A stretch of 64,000 bases of DNA, taken from positions 211,345 to 275,344 of the forward strand of contig CANMFQ010000005.1 in the NCBI GenBank assembly GCA_947497145.1, read 5' to 3'. A program made the translations under genes and the position numbers. Numbering within the stretch: the stretch's first letter is position 1; the number at the start of each line of letters is the position of its first letter. The notes beneath the pieces are model-generated. The model had not been told where the DNA came from and made no database searches. It was given only the letters and a program-made list of their open reading frames with translations. Source of the stretch: an uncultured Flavobacteriaceae bacterium (GTDB lineage: Bacteria; Bacteroidota; Bacteroidia; Flavobacteriales; Flavobacteriaceae). Of this stretch, positions 43,693 through 52,849 are shown one piece after another.

Positions 43693-45684
43693 ATGAAAAA
43701 TTTATTTATTAAATCCATTTTATCATGCTTGATACTATTGAGTACAATAGGTTGTCAAGACCAATTAGAAGATTTGTATCAAGATCCTGACGGCTTTTCT
43801 AAAAGCCAAGCAGATGAAGCTGGGGTAAGTATTATAGCAGGCTATTTCACCTCACAGCTAACGCGTGGATTCTTGCTACGTGGTGATTATGGCTCACACT
43901 ACCATCAACTTAGAAGTGGTTCACGAGTTATGGGAACTGGTGTTCAATTATATTTCACTTCAAACACACAGGGTGTTCCATATACCTTAAGAGATGTAGA
44001 GAATGACTGGGGCTCAAATGGCTTCAATCAATCAGTCTTTAATAATTTGAATAGCCCTTGGATTAAACAAGTGCTTTGGGGACAAAAAGAATTCAACAAA
44101 ATTCCGGAGGCAGAACGCACCTCCCTCGATGTATTATTCATGAGACTATTACATGTTTTAAAAGCCTATGCCTATCAACGTGGAATAGATGGTTACGATG
44201 AAGTACCCTATTTTCCAACAGGTTCTGCAGGTGCCCTTGAAGGAGAAAAAGCATCATTTTTAGGACAAAAAGAAATATACCCTATCATCATAGAAGAATT
44301 AGGAGAAATAGAAACCTATCTTTCAACTGTTGAATTAGATGCAACTGAACAAACAATATTTCAAAATCAAGATGTAATTTTCAATGGAAGTTTATTGCAG
44401 TGGCGAAAGTACATTAATTCGCTTCGTTTACGCTGGGCCATGACGGTAAGTGAACAAATGCCCGAACTTACTACGGCAACAGTTAACGATCTAGTTAACA
44501 AGCCACTCTTTAAGGAAGCTACAGATGTTGCTGGTTTGGCTGATATTGCTATTGTTGAACCAAATCGTTTACAAGTTGAACTCGGTATTACTAGAGCATT
44601 TAGAGAACGTGGTGATGAGAGTAGAGCACCAAAACGTTACTTAGAAGACGTGATGCATTGCATTCCCACAGAAAAAAGTATCGAAATAAATGGTGAAACC
44701 CTACTTTATTTTGACGGTGACAATTCAGAAGAAGGCTTAGCTAACGGCACTGTTGATCCACGAGTTGCTTATCTATTCTCAAAAGATATTATGGGCAGAT
44801 ACATTGGAGCAGAGACTGGTTTTGATAACGGAAATGACCCTAATAGCTATCTCAATAAAACCTTGAGAGCCTATTATATCAACCATCCTATTATGACCGA
44901 TTTGAGCGTAACTGAGATATCTTTTGGCACTGAGGCAGATGAACAAATCATAAGACTAGACGATGAAGCTACAGCTGATCTTTCAAAGCGTGAGGAATTT
45001 TTATTGGATGCATTTAGAGATTATATTGGTAACTATAGAGACACCAATTATACCATAGGTACAGACAACAACCTAATTTCAGAATTTAATACTAGACCAC
45101 AATATAACTTTGATCTTAGATACCCTACCTTACATGCGGTTGAAACTGAACTTTCTCTAGCAGAGGCAGCGGTAAGAGGTTTTGGAGATCCTGGATCAGC
45201 ACGTGATCACTACGCAAAAGCTATTGAACTATCTTGTAAATACTGGTACGCTATAAATGTAGACAATAGCTACTCGAAACAAACAGTACCTTCATTTCCA
45301 AGCACCATGGATCAATCAAGAATTGACAGAGATAAGCCAAGAGAAGAATATAACGCCATGGCTTATGCTGAATACGAAGCACAACGTTTTGATGGATTAT
45401 CTGATCAAGAAAAAGTGAGGTCTATTTTTAATCAATTACAGTTGCATTATAATATGTTTAATTTTGAAACTCCATGGACAGCAGCGCGACGTTTAGTGAA
45501 ATATCTTGGCGACAACCCTGGTTCTCCCTATGAAATTTTTCAATGGAAAGAGCGGTTTCTTTACAACCCAAGCATTCAAGCTACAGACCCTGAAGCTTGG
45601 GCTCGCTTAAGCCAGCATGACGACGCTAATTTACCCGTATGGTTTACAGGGCGCGACACAAAATGGAAAAACGTATTAGAATAA
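43693..45684 (+). CDS. SusD/RagB-like lipoprotein, long form
   Basis: This is a 663-residue lipoprotein with lipobox TIGC near Cys21, longer than usual for SusD (about 500-550). The SusD features are helical repeats in the first 250 residues (LLQWRKYINSLRLRWAMTVSEQM near 235), an E-L-S-L-A-E-A-A-V helix near 490, and a C-terminal RFLYNPSIQATDPEAWARLS. Extra sequence lies between about 310 and 480. It probably binds the ligand of the SusC copy just upstream. Confidence 0.9.
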   Translation: MKNLFIKSILSCLILLSTIGCQDQLEDLYQDPDGFSKSQADEAGVSIIAGYFTSQLTRGFLLRGDYGSHYHQLRSGSRVMGTGVQLYFTSNTQGVPYTLRDVENDWGSNGFNQSVFNNLNSPWIKQVLWGQKEFNKIPEAERTSLDVLFMRLLHVLKAYAYQRGIDGYDEVPYFPTGSAGALEGEKASFLGQKEIYPIIIEELGEIETYLSTVELDATEQTIFQNQDVIFNGSLLQWRKYINSLRLRWAMTVSEQMPELTTATVNDLVNKPLFKEATDVAGLADIAIVEPNRLQVELGITRAFRERGDESRAPKRYLEDVMHCIPTEKSIEINGETLLYFDGDNSEEGLANGTVDPRVAYLFSKDIMGRYIGAETGFDNGNDPNSYLNKTLRAYYINHPIMTDLSVTEISFGTEADEQIIRLDDEATADLSKREEFLLDAFRDYIGNYRDTNYTIGTDNNLISEFNTRPQYNFDLRYPTLHAVETELSLAEAAVRGFGDPGSARDHYAKAIELSCKYWYAINVDNSYSKQTVPSFPSTMDQSRIDRDKPREEYNAMAYAEYEAQRFDGLSDQEKVRSIFNQLQLHYNMFNFETPWTAARRLVKYLGDNPGSPYEIFQWKERFLYNPSIQATDPEAWARLSQHDDANLPVWFTGRDTKWKNVLE

Positions 45685-45703
45685 ACAATATTAAAACTAC
45701 ACT

Positions 45704-46045
45704 ATGAAAAGAATATCTTTTTTAATCATCTCACTTATTATAATGGCATCTTGCAGTAAAGATGACCAAGGTTCAATTTTTGGAACAGCAAGTGCAGATA
45801 ATGAGAATGTACTATCAGGAATTACCGTAAAATTATATACTGAAGACACAACCTTAATTTCAACAACTACAACAGATGGAGAAGGGAATTTCTCCTTCTC
45901 TGGACTTGAATCTGGCAATTATTTTATTGGTGCCACCATTACCGTAGAAGAAGAAATTTGGGATACAGGAAACACCCCTAAAATTGTCTATGTCGGAGGT
46001 GAAATTGCTAAAGAAGTTGCTTTAACATTAGCAAAAAAAGAATGA
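45704..46045 (+). CDS. Small lipoprotein with SdrD B/carboxypeptidase-regulatory-like domain
   Basis: This is a 113-residue lipoprotein with lipobox MASC near Cys17. The single beta-sandwich domain (about 22-113) reads GSIFGTASADNENVLSGITVKLYTEDTTLISTTTTDGEGNFSFSGLESGNYFIGATI, the usual pattern of Cna B/SdrD B-like or carboxypeptidase regulatory folds. It lies 19 bp after the SusD gene and before a strong hairpin, so it is the last gene of that operon. It may be a surface accessory to SusCD (inference). Confidence 0.85.
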   Translation: MKRISFLIISLIIMASCSKDDQGSIFGTASADNENVLSGITVKLYTEDTTLISTTTTDGEGNFSFSGLESGNYFIGATITVEEEIWDTGNTPKIVYVGGEIAKEVALTLAKKE

Positions 46046-46050
46046 GTTTA

Positions 46051-46093
46051 ATTAAGCCAAGGTTTTGGGAAGTTTTCAAAACCTTGGCTTAAT
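46051..46093 (+). terminator. Perfect 17-bp hairpin ending the second SusCD operon
   Basis: ATTAAGCCAAGGTTTTG (46051-46067) is exactly complementary to CAAAACCTTGGCTTAAT (46077-46093) around a 9-nt loop. It starts 5 bp after the lipoprotein stop. No strong T-run follows, so it may act as a stable mRNA end or a transcription barrier. Confidence 0.7.
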
Positions 46094-46192
46094 CATTTAA
46101 TTTCTTCAACTTAATTTTGCGTTGTCAGTACTAAAAAATAACGTCAATAATCAAGCAGTATGCCTATCACTATAGACAACCAATAACCTACC

Positions 46193-46558
46193 TCACTTCT
46201 CATCATAAAAAAACTGCTCTTTAACAATCTTACCATCTTTAACTTGGTACACCCCTATTTCTGAAGTTGTTGAACGCTGCCCCGATGGTTTATGTGTTGT
46301 ATCCATTTCAAAACGTACCGAAAACCAATTGTCTGCAACTATGGGCGCTGATACTTTACTACTGTGAACTTCAAAATTCTCGCTCCACCATTCGCCTTTT
46401 TTTTGAATACCCTCAAAACCTTCTACATAACCTCCTTCGCTTTTTCCGTCATTTTCAATACTAACAATTTTGGGACTATACAACTCTTGATATGGTTTTT
46501 CGAAATCTCCTTCGTTACACCAAGCTACTAATTGTGATGCAATTTCTTCTGTTTTCAT
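46193..46558 (-). CDS. SnoaL-like/nuclear transport factor 2 family protein
   Basis: This is a 121-residue cytoplasmic protein. The NTF2-like cone fold is suggested by an N-terminal helix (EEIASQLVAWCNEGDFEKPYQELYSP), the helix GFEGIQKKGEWWSENFEVHSS and paired strands WFSVRFEMDTTHKPSGQRSTTSEIGVYQVKDGKIVKEQFFY. Such proteins are small enzymes or binding proteins of diverse role. It stands alone and the function is unknown. Confidence 0.85.
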   Translation of the reverse strand: MKTEEIASQLVAWCNEGDFEKPYQELYSPKIVSIENDGKSEGGYVEGFEGIQKKGEWWSENFEVHSSKVSAPIVADNWFSVRFEMDTTHKPSGQRSTTSEIGVYQVKDGKIVKEQFFYDEK

Positions 46559-46840
46559 ATGTAAATATTATTTTAAATTCGTTTTCAAATTACAATATAA
46601 AACACTTCAAAACAAAGTTTTATCTCAATTTGTAATACATTTTAAGCATACCATATAACCGCTCACTAGAAACCAGACTACAGAAAATAACAGCTTTAAA
46701 TAAAACCAAGACATCGGCAATTTGTATTTGTGCTTGTTTCTTACAGCGCAGCAGTCTTTATAACACCCACCATATAAAGCTAGCGGTTTTGGTAAGTCAT
46801 TAGTAGTAGAAGTAGATAGAAGTTAAATGACATACGATAC

Positions 46841-47281
46841 TCACTCAAAAGGAATCTCAATATTATAATTAGCATCTAACTTAAAAGCACATGCTTCAAA
46901 ACTAGGTGGGCCAAAAGTTCGCATTTTAGCCTTTGAAAAAGCGCAGGCTTCCTTAGGTATACCAAAAAAATTGGTATCTAATTTTTTATTACCATTTGCA
47001 TCATGAAAAATAGAAACAGCATACGTACCCGAAGGTAAATTAGGAATTTCAACAATTGTGGTTCCCGCTTTTGACACCGCAAAATCACCGGCAAAAACCC
47101 CATTTTTTTTTAAAAAACTAGCCTTAGCATCATACACCCCTACTGCTATATAGCCATCAGAAGAAGCCACATTCTTGACTTGTACGGTTAAGGTATGCTG
47201 TGCTCCAACAAAAAACGGAAGACTTACAAAAACAAATAAAAATAAGCGCTTTAATTTTTGTGTTGATTTTCTATCGTGCAT
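46841..47281 (-). CDS. DUF2141 domain secreted protein
   Basis: This 146-residue protein has a signal peptide (LFLFVFVSLPFFVGAQ). The DUF2141 beta-sandwich pattern is HTLTVQVKNVASSDGYIAVGVYDAKASFL, then LPSGTYAVSIFHDANGNKKLDTNFFGIPKEACAFSKA. The function is unknown; the DANGN-LD loop resembles a calcium site. Its first 11 bp overlap the end of the gene upstream (47271-47720), so the two are co-translated. Confidence 0.9.
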   Translation of the reverse strand: MHDRKSTQKLKRLFLFVFVSLPFFVGAQHTLTVQVKNVASSDGYIAVGVYDAKASFLKKNGVFAGDFAVSKAGTTIVEIPNLPSGTYAVSIFHDANGNKKLDTNFFGIPKEACAFSKAKMRTFGPPSFEACAFKLDANYNIEIPFE

Positions 47282-47720
47282 TGGACGTTTTTTTTATGGC
47301 TGCTATTTTGGCTTCAAGAAGATTAAACAAGGTCACCGTTTCTGTTGAATCCTTTAAGTTTATAAAAAGTTGAGACGCATCTTTATGCACCACTTGTATT
47401 TTCTGTTGCTCAAAATTATCGACAAAAACATATACTTTTTTATCCGTTAAGGTATCTTTAAATTCTTGATAAACTCCCTTTCCTTTATCAAAGGCAGAAA
47501 ACCCACTTAGCCGTTTCATAGGCGGAATTCTATCTACCCACTGTACATTTTCAAGCGAATCAAATTTTACATCATGGTAATAAATTCCCGAAAGTATCGT
47601 CATTTTATCGGCATCTACCCTTGTCCAATTTTTATAATGAGCTGCAAAGGCACAAAAACAAATAATGACCGTAATGACAATTAATATATTCCAAAGCCAG
47701 GGTCTTTTTTTTGGCGACAT
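47271..47720 (-). CDS. Single-pass membrane protein of unknown function
   Basis: This 149-residue protein is anchored by an N-terminal helix (LWNILIVITVIICFCAFAAHY, about 9-29). The outer part starts with NWTRVDADKMTILSGIYYHDVKFDSLENVQWVDRIPPMKRLSGF and ends in a helical, basic tail. The strand pattern is reminiscent of the bacterial PH domain, but I am not sure. It overlaps the DUF2141 gene by 11 bp and is probably its partner. Confidence 0.7.
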   Translation of the reverse strand: MSPKKRPWLWNILIVITVIICFCAFAAHYKNWTRVDADKMTILSGIYYHDVKFDSLENVQWVDRIPPMKRLSGFSAFDKGKGVYQEFKDTLTDKKVYVFVDNFEQQKIQVVHKDASQLFINLKDSTETVTLFNLLEAKIAAIKKTSNAR

Positions 47721-48008
47721 AGGTTGTTGTATTTAATATTAAAATTCAAACCAAGGCCATGAAAGCATTGGTATAAATCAAGTTAGTATCATTTATAATC
47801 CAGTTAACGAAAAAGGGACAAAGTAAAAACCAACTCAATAACACTAGCAGTTAAGCTACAATAGTCTTACCAAAGATAAGGTATCACACTGAAATCATAA
47901 CGTGTTCTTGCCAACAACTATTGTCACTTTTGGCTGATAAATCTACCAAGGGTAGTTTGCATACATTCAGCAATACCTTATATTTAATCCCATTAAACAG
48001 TTCTATCA

Positions 48009-50789
48009 ATGCAAAAAAATATATTTCTAGTTGTTTTTCTTCTGTCCTATTCAATTTTTAGTCAAAAAAAAGTACTTGACCATGATGATTACGCCCTTTG
48101 GAATACCATTAAAAGTCCGCTTATAGCAGCTGATGGTAAGCACGTCTTATTTTCTTTAGAAAAAGGAGAAAAAGATAATTTTCTAAAAGTAAAAACTATT
48201 GAAGGAACAACAATTTTCTCACACGAAAGAAGTTCTGAAGGCATGTTTAGCCATGACGCCAAGCATGTATTTTTTACCATAAAAGCATGGAAAGATAGCG
48301 TGATAGCATTAAAAAGCAGAAAAACGAAAAAAGAAAATTTACCCAAAGACTCGCTAGGCATACTACATATTAAAACAGGTGACCTTGTAAAAATAGGAGG
48401 CGTTAAATCGTATAAAATTCCTGAAGACTGGTCTGGTTATATTGCTTATGAACTCGCCGAAATGAAAAACAAAAAAGCAGCAACTAAAGATACTGTTTCA
48501 GACAAAAAAAATAAGCAAAAGAAAGTAGGCAAAAAAAACGGCTATCATGTGGTGCTACGCAATCTTAAAACCAACAACGAAGACACTTTAAAATTTGTCA
48601 CTAATTTTACATTTGCAAAAAAGGGGAAAACCTTTGCATATAGCACCTCTGGTGTTGACAAAAACAGTGATGCAGGCGTTTTTGTTATCGATTTAGAAAA
48701 GAAAGAAACCACCGCTATACACAGTGCTAAAAAAGCTCAATATGCGCAACTTTCCTTTAGCGAATCGGGTAACAATTTAGGATTTATTGTAGATACCGAT
48801 ACGACAAAAATTCAAATACGCCCCAATGCACTATTTCACTGGAAAAAAGGGGCTGCAAAGGCAGAAAAATTAATAACTACTAAAAACGCTCCCAAGGGGT
48901 ATCTCGTATCCGCTGATGGAAAAGTGAGCTTTTCAAAAGACGAATCGAAATTATTTTTTGGTTTACGAAAACCATCCATACTAAAAGACACAACCCTTAC
49001 CGATGAAGAAATTGTAAACGTAGAGGTATGGACCTACAATGAACCAAGACTGTATACCGTACAAGAATTAGATTTAAAAAAAGATACCCTACAATCTTTT
49101 CAAACTGCTTTTCATTTAAAAAATAACAAAATGACACAGTTAGCTACTATTGACTACCCCAATAGTGAGCTAGGTGATGAAGGCAATGCTCTATACGCAT
49201 TGGTAAGTACTGCCAAACCACATCAATTAGAAAGTCAATGGAAAGGCTACCGAGCGTATGACTATGCGGTTGTAGCTGTTAGCACGGGAGACATTAAATT
49301 GGAAATAAAAAAATCAGAAAAATTGCAATTAAGCCCAAGCGCTACTTATGCATACGGATATAGCCGAGTAGACACTACCTGGGTTACCCATGACCTTACG
49401 ACTGGCGCCAGCAAGGCCCTGACCAAAAATAAGGGGTTTCATAATGAATTACACGATTACCCTGACCATCCTTACGCCTATAATATGGCAGGTTTTACTA
49501 AAAATGATGCTTCCATCATTATTTATGACCGCTATGACCTTTGGGAATTCAACCCCAAAACGGGGGTTGGTAATAGACTGACCAAAGGGCGCGAAACCAA
49601 AACCCAATACCGTTATGTACAGCTTGATACAGAAGCACGTTTTTTAGACCCCAATAAAAAATGGCTACTAAGCACATTTAATGAAACAACCAAAAATTCG
49701 GGTTACGCCACCTACCACCCAAAAAGTAAAAAGCTGATTTCTTTAATTGCTGGTCCGTACCGCTATGGAAACATTCAAAAAGCAAAACTCGCTGACCAAT
49801 TGCTATTTACCAAAGAGTCTTTTCAAGTATTTCCAGATTTGCTAACCGCCGATATGAGTTTTAAAAATAGTAGGCAGCTCAGCGATGCAAATCCGCAACA
49901 AAAGCAATACAACTGGGGTACTAATGAACTGGTTAATTGGACCTCATTAGACGGGGAAGAACTCACAGGAATGCTGATAAAACCCGAAAATTTCAATCCG
50001 AATAAAAAATATCCCTTGTTAGTAAACTTTTATGAGCGTAGTTCAAATGGGCTACATCGCCATATCGCACCAAAACCAGAAAGGTCAACGATAAACTATA
50101 GCTTTTATACTAGCCGTGGGTATGTAATTTTCAATCCTGATGTGCAATACCGCGTAGGATACCCAGGAGAAAGTGCTTACAATTGTGTGCTTCCAGGGGT
50201 TACAGCATTAATAGAAAAAGGGTTTATTGACAAAGACAAAATAGGGGTTCAAGGCCATAGTTGGGGAGGCTACCAAGTAGCGTATTTGGTTACCAAAACT
50301 GATATTTTTAAAGCAGCAGAATCAGGCGCCCCCGTACCAAATATGATTAGTGCTTATGGAGGCATTCGCTGGTGGACGGGGCTAAGTCGTCAATTTCAGT
50401 ATGAACACACTCAAAGTAGAATTGGCGGTACTCCTTGGGAATATCCTATGCGCTATATCGAAAATTCACCTATTTTTAATATCGACAAAATCAATACGCC
50501 ACTATTAATCATGCACAATGATGCCGACGGGCACGTACCTTGGTATCAAGGGATTGAGTTTTTTGTGAGTTTACGTCGCTTGGGTAAACCATCGTGGTTT
50601 TTAAATTACAATGGTGAACCCCACTGGCCTTTAAAATTACAGAACAGAAAAGACTTCAGTATTCGTATGGCACAATTTTTTGATTACTATTTAAAGGGAA
50701 CTGCAAAACCTATGTGGATGGAACGCGGTGTTCCTGCAATAGAAAAAGGTATCAATCAAGGGTATGAATTGCTGCCCACCAATAGGTAA
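48009..50789 (+). CDS. S9 family prolyl oligopeptidase-type peptidase
   Basis: This is a 926-residue exported serine peptidase with a signal peptide ending near SYSIFSQ. An N-terminal beta-propeller fills about 30-640 and the C-terminal alpha/beta-hydrolase about 650-926. The catalytic triad is visible: Ser in GHSWGG (about 752), Asp in HNDADGHVPW (about 836) and His in NGEPHWPLK (about 871). The family includes DPP4-like and acylaminoacyl peptidases that clip peptides in the periplasm. It stands alone. Confidence 0.94.
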   Translation: MQKNIFLVVFLLSYSIFSQKKVLDHDDYALWNTIKSPLIAADGKHVLFSLEKGEKDNFLKVKTIEGTTIFSHERSSEGMFSHDAKHVFFTIKAWKDSVIALKSRKTKKENLPKDSLGILHIKTGDLVKIGGVKSYKIPEDWSGYIAYELAEMKNKKAATKDTVSDKKNKQKKVGKKNGYHVVLRNLKTNNEDTLKFVTNFTFAKKGKTFAYSTSGVDKNSDAGVFVIDLEKKETTAIHSAKKAQYAQLSFSESGNNLGFIVDTDTTKIQIRPNALFHWKKGAAKAEKLITTKNAPKGYLVSADGKVSFSKDESKLFFGLRKPSILKDTTLTDEEIVNVEVWTYNEPRLYTVQELDLKKDTLQSFQTAFHLKNNKMTQLATIDYPNSELGDEGNALYALVSTAKPHQLESQWKGYRAYDYAVVAVSTGDIKLEIKKSEKLQLSPSATYAYGYSRVDTTWVTHDLTTGASKALTKNKGFHNELHDYPDHPYAYNMAGFTKNDASIIIYDRYDLWEFNPKTGVGNRLTKGRETKTQYRYVQLDTEARFLDPNKKWLLSTFNETTKNSGYATYHPKSKKLISLIAGPYRYGNIQKAKLADQLLFTKESFQVFPDLLTADMSFKNSRQLSDANPQQKQYNWGTNELVNWTSLDGEELTGMLIKPENFNPNKKYPLLVNFYERSSNGLHRHIAPKPERSTINYSFYTSRGYVIFNPDVQYRVGYPGESAYNCVLPGVTALIEKGFIDKDKIGVQGHSWGGYQVAYLVTKTDIFKAAESGAPVPNMISAYGGIRWWTGLSRQFQYEHTQSRIGGTPWEYPMRYIENSPIFNIDKINTPLLIMHNDADGHVPWYQGIEFFVSLRRLGKPSWFLNYNGEPHWPLKLQNRKDFSIRMAQFFDYYLKGTAKPMWMERGVPAIEKGINQGYELLPTNR

Positions 50790-51160
50790 GACTGTTATCA
50801 TTTTACTACCTTAAAATGACAACTAACTACCATTTAGAAACCATGCGTTACCGTATAAAAACCATTGCACTGCAAGAATCAAGATTTTCTTTATAGTCCT
50901 GTTTCTTGGTGAATGTCCCTGATTATAGTTGACCGTTTTTAGTTATTAATTTCATTGTTAAAAACAGTAATCATTGGCTTGTTTTTCATAGGTATTTCCA
51001 TTAGTCCTGTTTCGTGGCTCTTGTTTCTGTGAATGCTCTCTGCTCTCTGCTCTCTGCTCTCTGTTCTCTGCTCTCTAATAGCTACTAAAATCGGGGCTTT
51101 TTTCTTAACCAAGGTAAATGACTCTTGTTTCTTGGCGCTAATTTACTAACGCTCTTTCCT
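50790..51160. repeat. Intergenic repeat region with TGCTCTC heptamer tandem
   Basis: No gene was found. Six tandem heptamers (TGCTCTC five times, TGTTCTC once) occupy 51034-51075. Around them are related short phrases such as AGTCCTGTTTC (two copies, near 50895 and 51003) and CTCTTGTTTCT (near 51019 and 51122). It lies between the 3' ends of the S9 peptidase and ZIP genes, so length changes would not alter a protein. Confidence 0.7.
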
Positions 51161-51982
51161 TTAACCCAGTCCCACATCTAACGACATCATTACAATAAAG
51201 CCACCAATAAAGCCTAAAACAGCAATATCAGTATACTTATCTTGTTGTGTTTCAGGTATTACTTCTTCAACAACCACAAAAATCATTGCTCCTGCCGCAA
51301 ATGAAAGTGCGTAGGGCAAAATAGGCTGAAAAGTAAGTACCGCCCATGCACCTATTACTGCTGCAATAGGCTCTACCAGTGCCGAAGCCTGACCATACAT
51401 AAAACTTCTTTTTCTACTAAGACCCTGCCTACGTAAAGGCATGGCAACGGCAAAACCCTCGGGGAAATTTTGTAAACCAATACCCAACGCTAGCGCAACT
51501 GCTCCCCCAATAGTAGCGCCGTCAAAACCTGCCGCAACACCACCAAAAAGCACACCAACCGCCAATCCCTCTGGTATATTATGTAAGGTAATGGCTAAGG
51601 TTAATAATGTAGTTTTATGCCAGGGTGTTTTAATACCTTCGCTTTCGGTTTCTTTAAAATTTATATGCAAGTGGGGCAACACTTTATCTAATGCAAAGAG
51701 AAAAAGCGCCCCCATTAAAAAGCCAACTGCAGCGGGAATAACTTTTACAAAACCCTCACCCGGACTCATCTCTATACCCGGCGCTAATAAGCTCCAAAAA
51801 CTAGCGGCAACCATTACACCTCCTGTAAAACCCAACATACCATCTAAAACCGCACGGTTCATGGTTTTAAAGAAAAATACAAGTGCGGCGCCCAATGCCG
51901 TTAAAGCCCAAGTGAAAATAGTAGCATAAAATGCCGCTAAAATGGGGTCTATTGACTCAAAATACTCGATTACTTGTTCCAT
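51161..51982 (-). CDS. ZIP family metal transporter
   Basis: This is a 273-residue inner-membrane transporter with eight predicted helices. The two metal-path motifs are HNIPEGLAVG (about 138) and QNFPEGFAVA (about 175), diagnostic of ZIP proteins that import zinc, iron or manganese. An unusually short loop (KVLPHLHINFKETESEG) links the halves. It lies downstream of a DtxR-type regulator on the same strand, 44 bp apart, so it is likely a target of that regulator. Confidence 0.95.
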   Translation of the reverse strand: MEQVIEYFESIDPILAAFYATIFTWALTALGAALVFFFKTMNRAVLDGMLGFTGGVMVAASFWSLLAPGIEMSPGEGFVKVIPAAVGFLMGALFLFALDKVLPHLHINFKETESEGIKTPWHKTTLLTLAITLHNIPEGLAVGVLFGGVAAGFDGATIGGAVALALGIGLQNFPEGFAVAMPLRRQGLSRKRSFMYGQASALVEPIAAVIGAWAVLTFQPILPYALSFAAGAMIFVVVEEVIPETQQDKYTDIAVLGFIGGFIVMMSLDVGLG

Positions 51983-52026
51983 TTTTACTATTTAATTAAC
52001 TATATTTTCTTTCTCAAAAGACAGCA

Positions 52027-52683
52027 TTATGCCGTAATTTTAAGATAAAGATTTGATGCTATCTGATTTGAGATATGAATCTCCTTTTGCTTTATTTGAA
52101 TATATAATGACCCGTCAAATTCTTCTTTATCTACTACGGCAATAGTATCTCCCAAGGCAATTTTATTCTTATCCAAGAATTTTAAAAAAGGTGCTGAAGA
52201 ATCTTTAACACCAACACAAACTCCACTTGTGCCTATGGGTACTTCTATCAATAATTTTTTAATAGCCTTTTTAAATTCGCCTTTCTTTGACGGAATAGGG
52301 TCACCATGCGGGTCTACATCAGGATAACCTAAGTGCTTATCAAGCTGATCGACCAATTTTTCGCTTTTAATATGTTCTAGCTGCTCGGCTACTTCATGAA
52401 CCTCATCCCAAGAAAAATCGAGCTTATCTACCAAAAAAACCTCCCAAAGTCGATGTTTTCGCACCAAAGAAAGCGCTATCTTTTCCCCGTATTCTGATAG
52501 GCTCACCCCTTTATAAGGCTTGTAGTTTGCAACACCTTTTTCTGACAGTTTTTTAATCATATCAGTTACCGAAGAAGGTTTGGTATGCATCTGCTCGGCC
52601 AAGGCATTGGTTGAAACCGTGGTATTCTCACCCTTACCCAAATGGTAAATTGCTTTTATATAATCTTCTTCAGAAAGTGTCAT
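52027..52683 (-). CDS. DtxR/MntR family metal-dependent transcriptional regulator
   Basis: This is a 218-residue regulator. The ORF track uses GTG 52719, but the ATG at 52683 starts the conserved MTLSEEDYIKAIYHLGK, so I use it. The winged helix (STNALAEQMHTKPSSVTDMIKKLSEKGV) is followed by a dimerisation/metal domain with LVRKHRLWEVFLV, HEVAEQLEHIKSEKLVDQL and YPDVDPHGDPIP. A C-terminal FeoA/SH3-like domain begins PIGTSGVCVGV. It should sense Mn(II) or Fe(II). A palindrome and promoters in the divergent gap to the TonB receptor gene support autoregulation and control of that receptor. Confidence 0.94.
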   Translation of the reverse strand: MTLSEEDYIKAIYHLGKGENTTVSTNALAEQMHTKPSSVTDMIKKLSEKGVANYKPYKGVSLSEYGEKIALSLVRKHRLWEVFLVDKLDFSWDEVHEVAEQLEHIKSEKLVDQLDKHLGYPDVDPHGDPIPSKKGEFKKAIKKLLIEVPIGTSGVCVGVKDSSAPFLKFLDKNKIALGDTIAVVDKEEFDGSLYIQIKQKEIHISNQIASNLYLKITA

Positions 52684-52791
52684 TCTAGTCTTTTTTGTAA
52701 CAGTACTGTTTGGCAGCACATACTTTCATAAGCTTTCACATTCATTCAACCCATAAGCGGTATTTGAACCCTACTAAAAATAGCCTTTAAA

Positions 52792-52821
52792 CAAAAATAC
52801 ATTTTTATATCCAAAAACAAA
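52792..52821 (-). promoter_or_regulatory. Promoter of the DtxR-type regulator gene
   Basis: On the minus strand TTTG (52818-52821) and TATTTTTG (52792-52799) are separated by 18 bp, an excellent fit to the Bacteroidota -33/-7 consensus. It points toward the regulator gene. Confidence 0.65.
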
Positions 52822-52823
52822 TA

Positions 52824-52839
52824 TTTAGTTTTGTCTAAA
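52824..52839. promoter_or_regulatory. Putative DtxR/MntR operator overlapping the TonB receptor -7 element
   Basis: TTTAGTTTTGTCTAAA is a palindrome (TTTAG-N6-CTAAA) like the TTAG/CTAA half-sites of DtxR-family boxes. It contains TAGTTTTG (52826-52833), a TAnnTTTG -7 element facing the TonB receptor gene, and abuts the -33 of the divergent regulator promoter. Binding would block the receptor promoter and could affect both. Confidence 0.65.
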
Positions 52840-52849
52840 AATTAATTTT

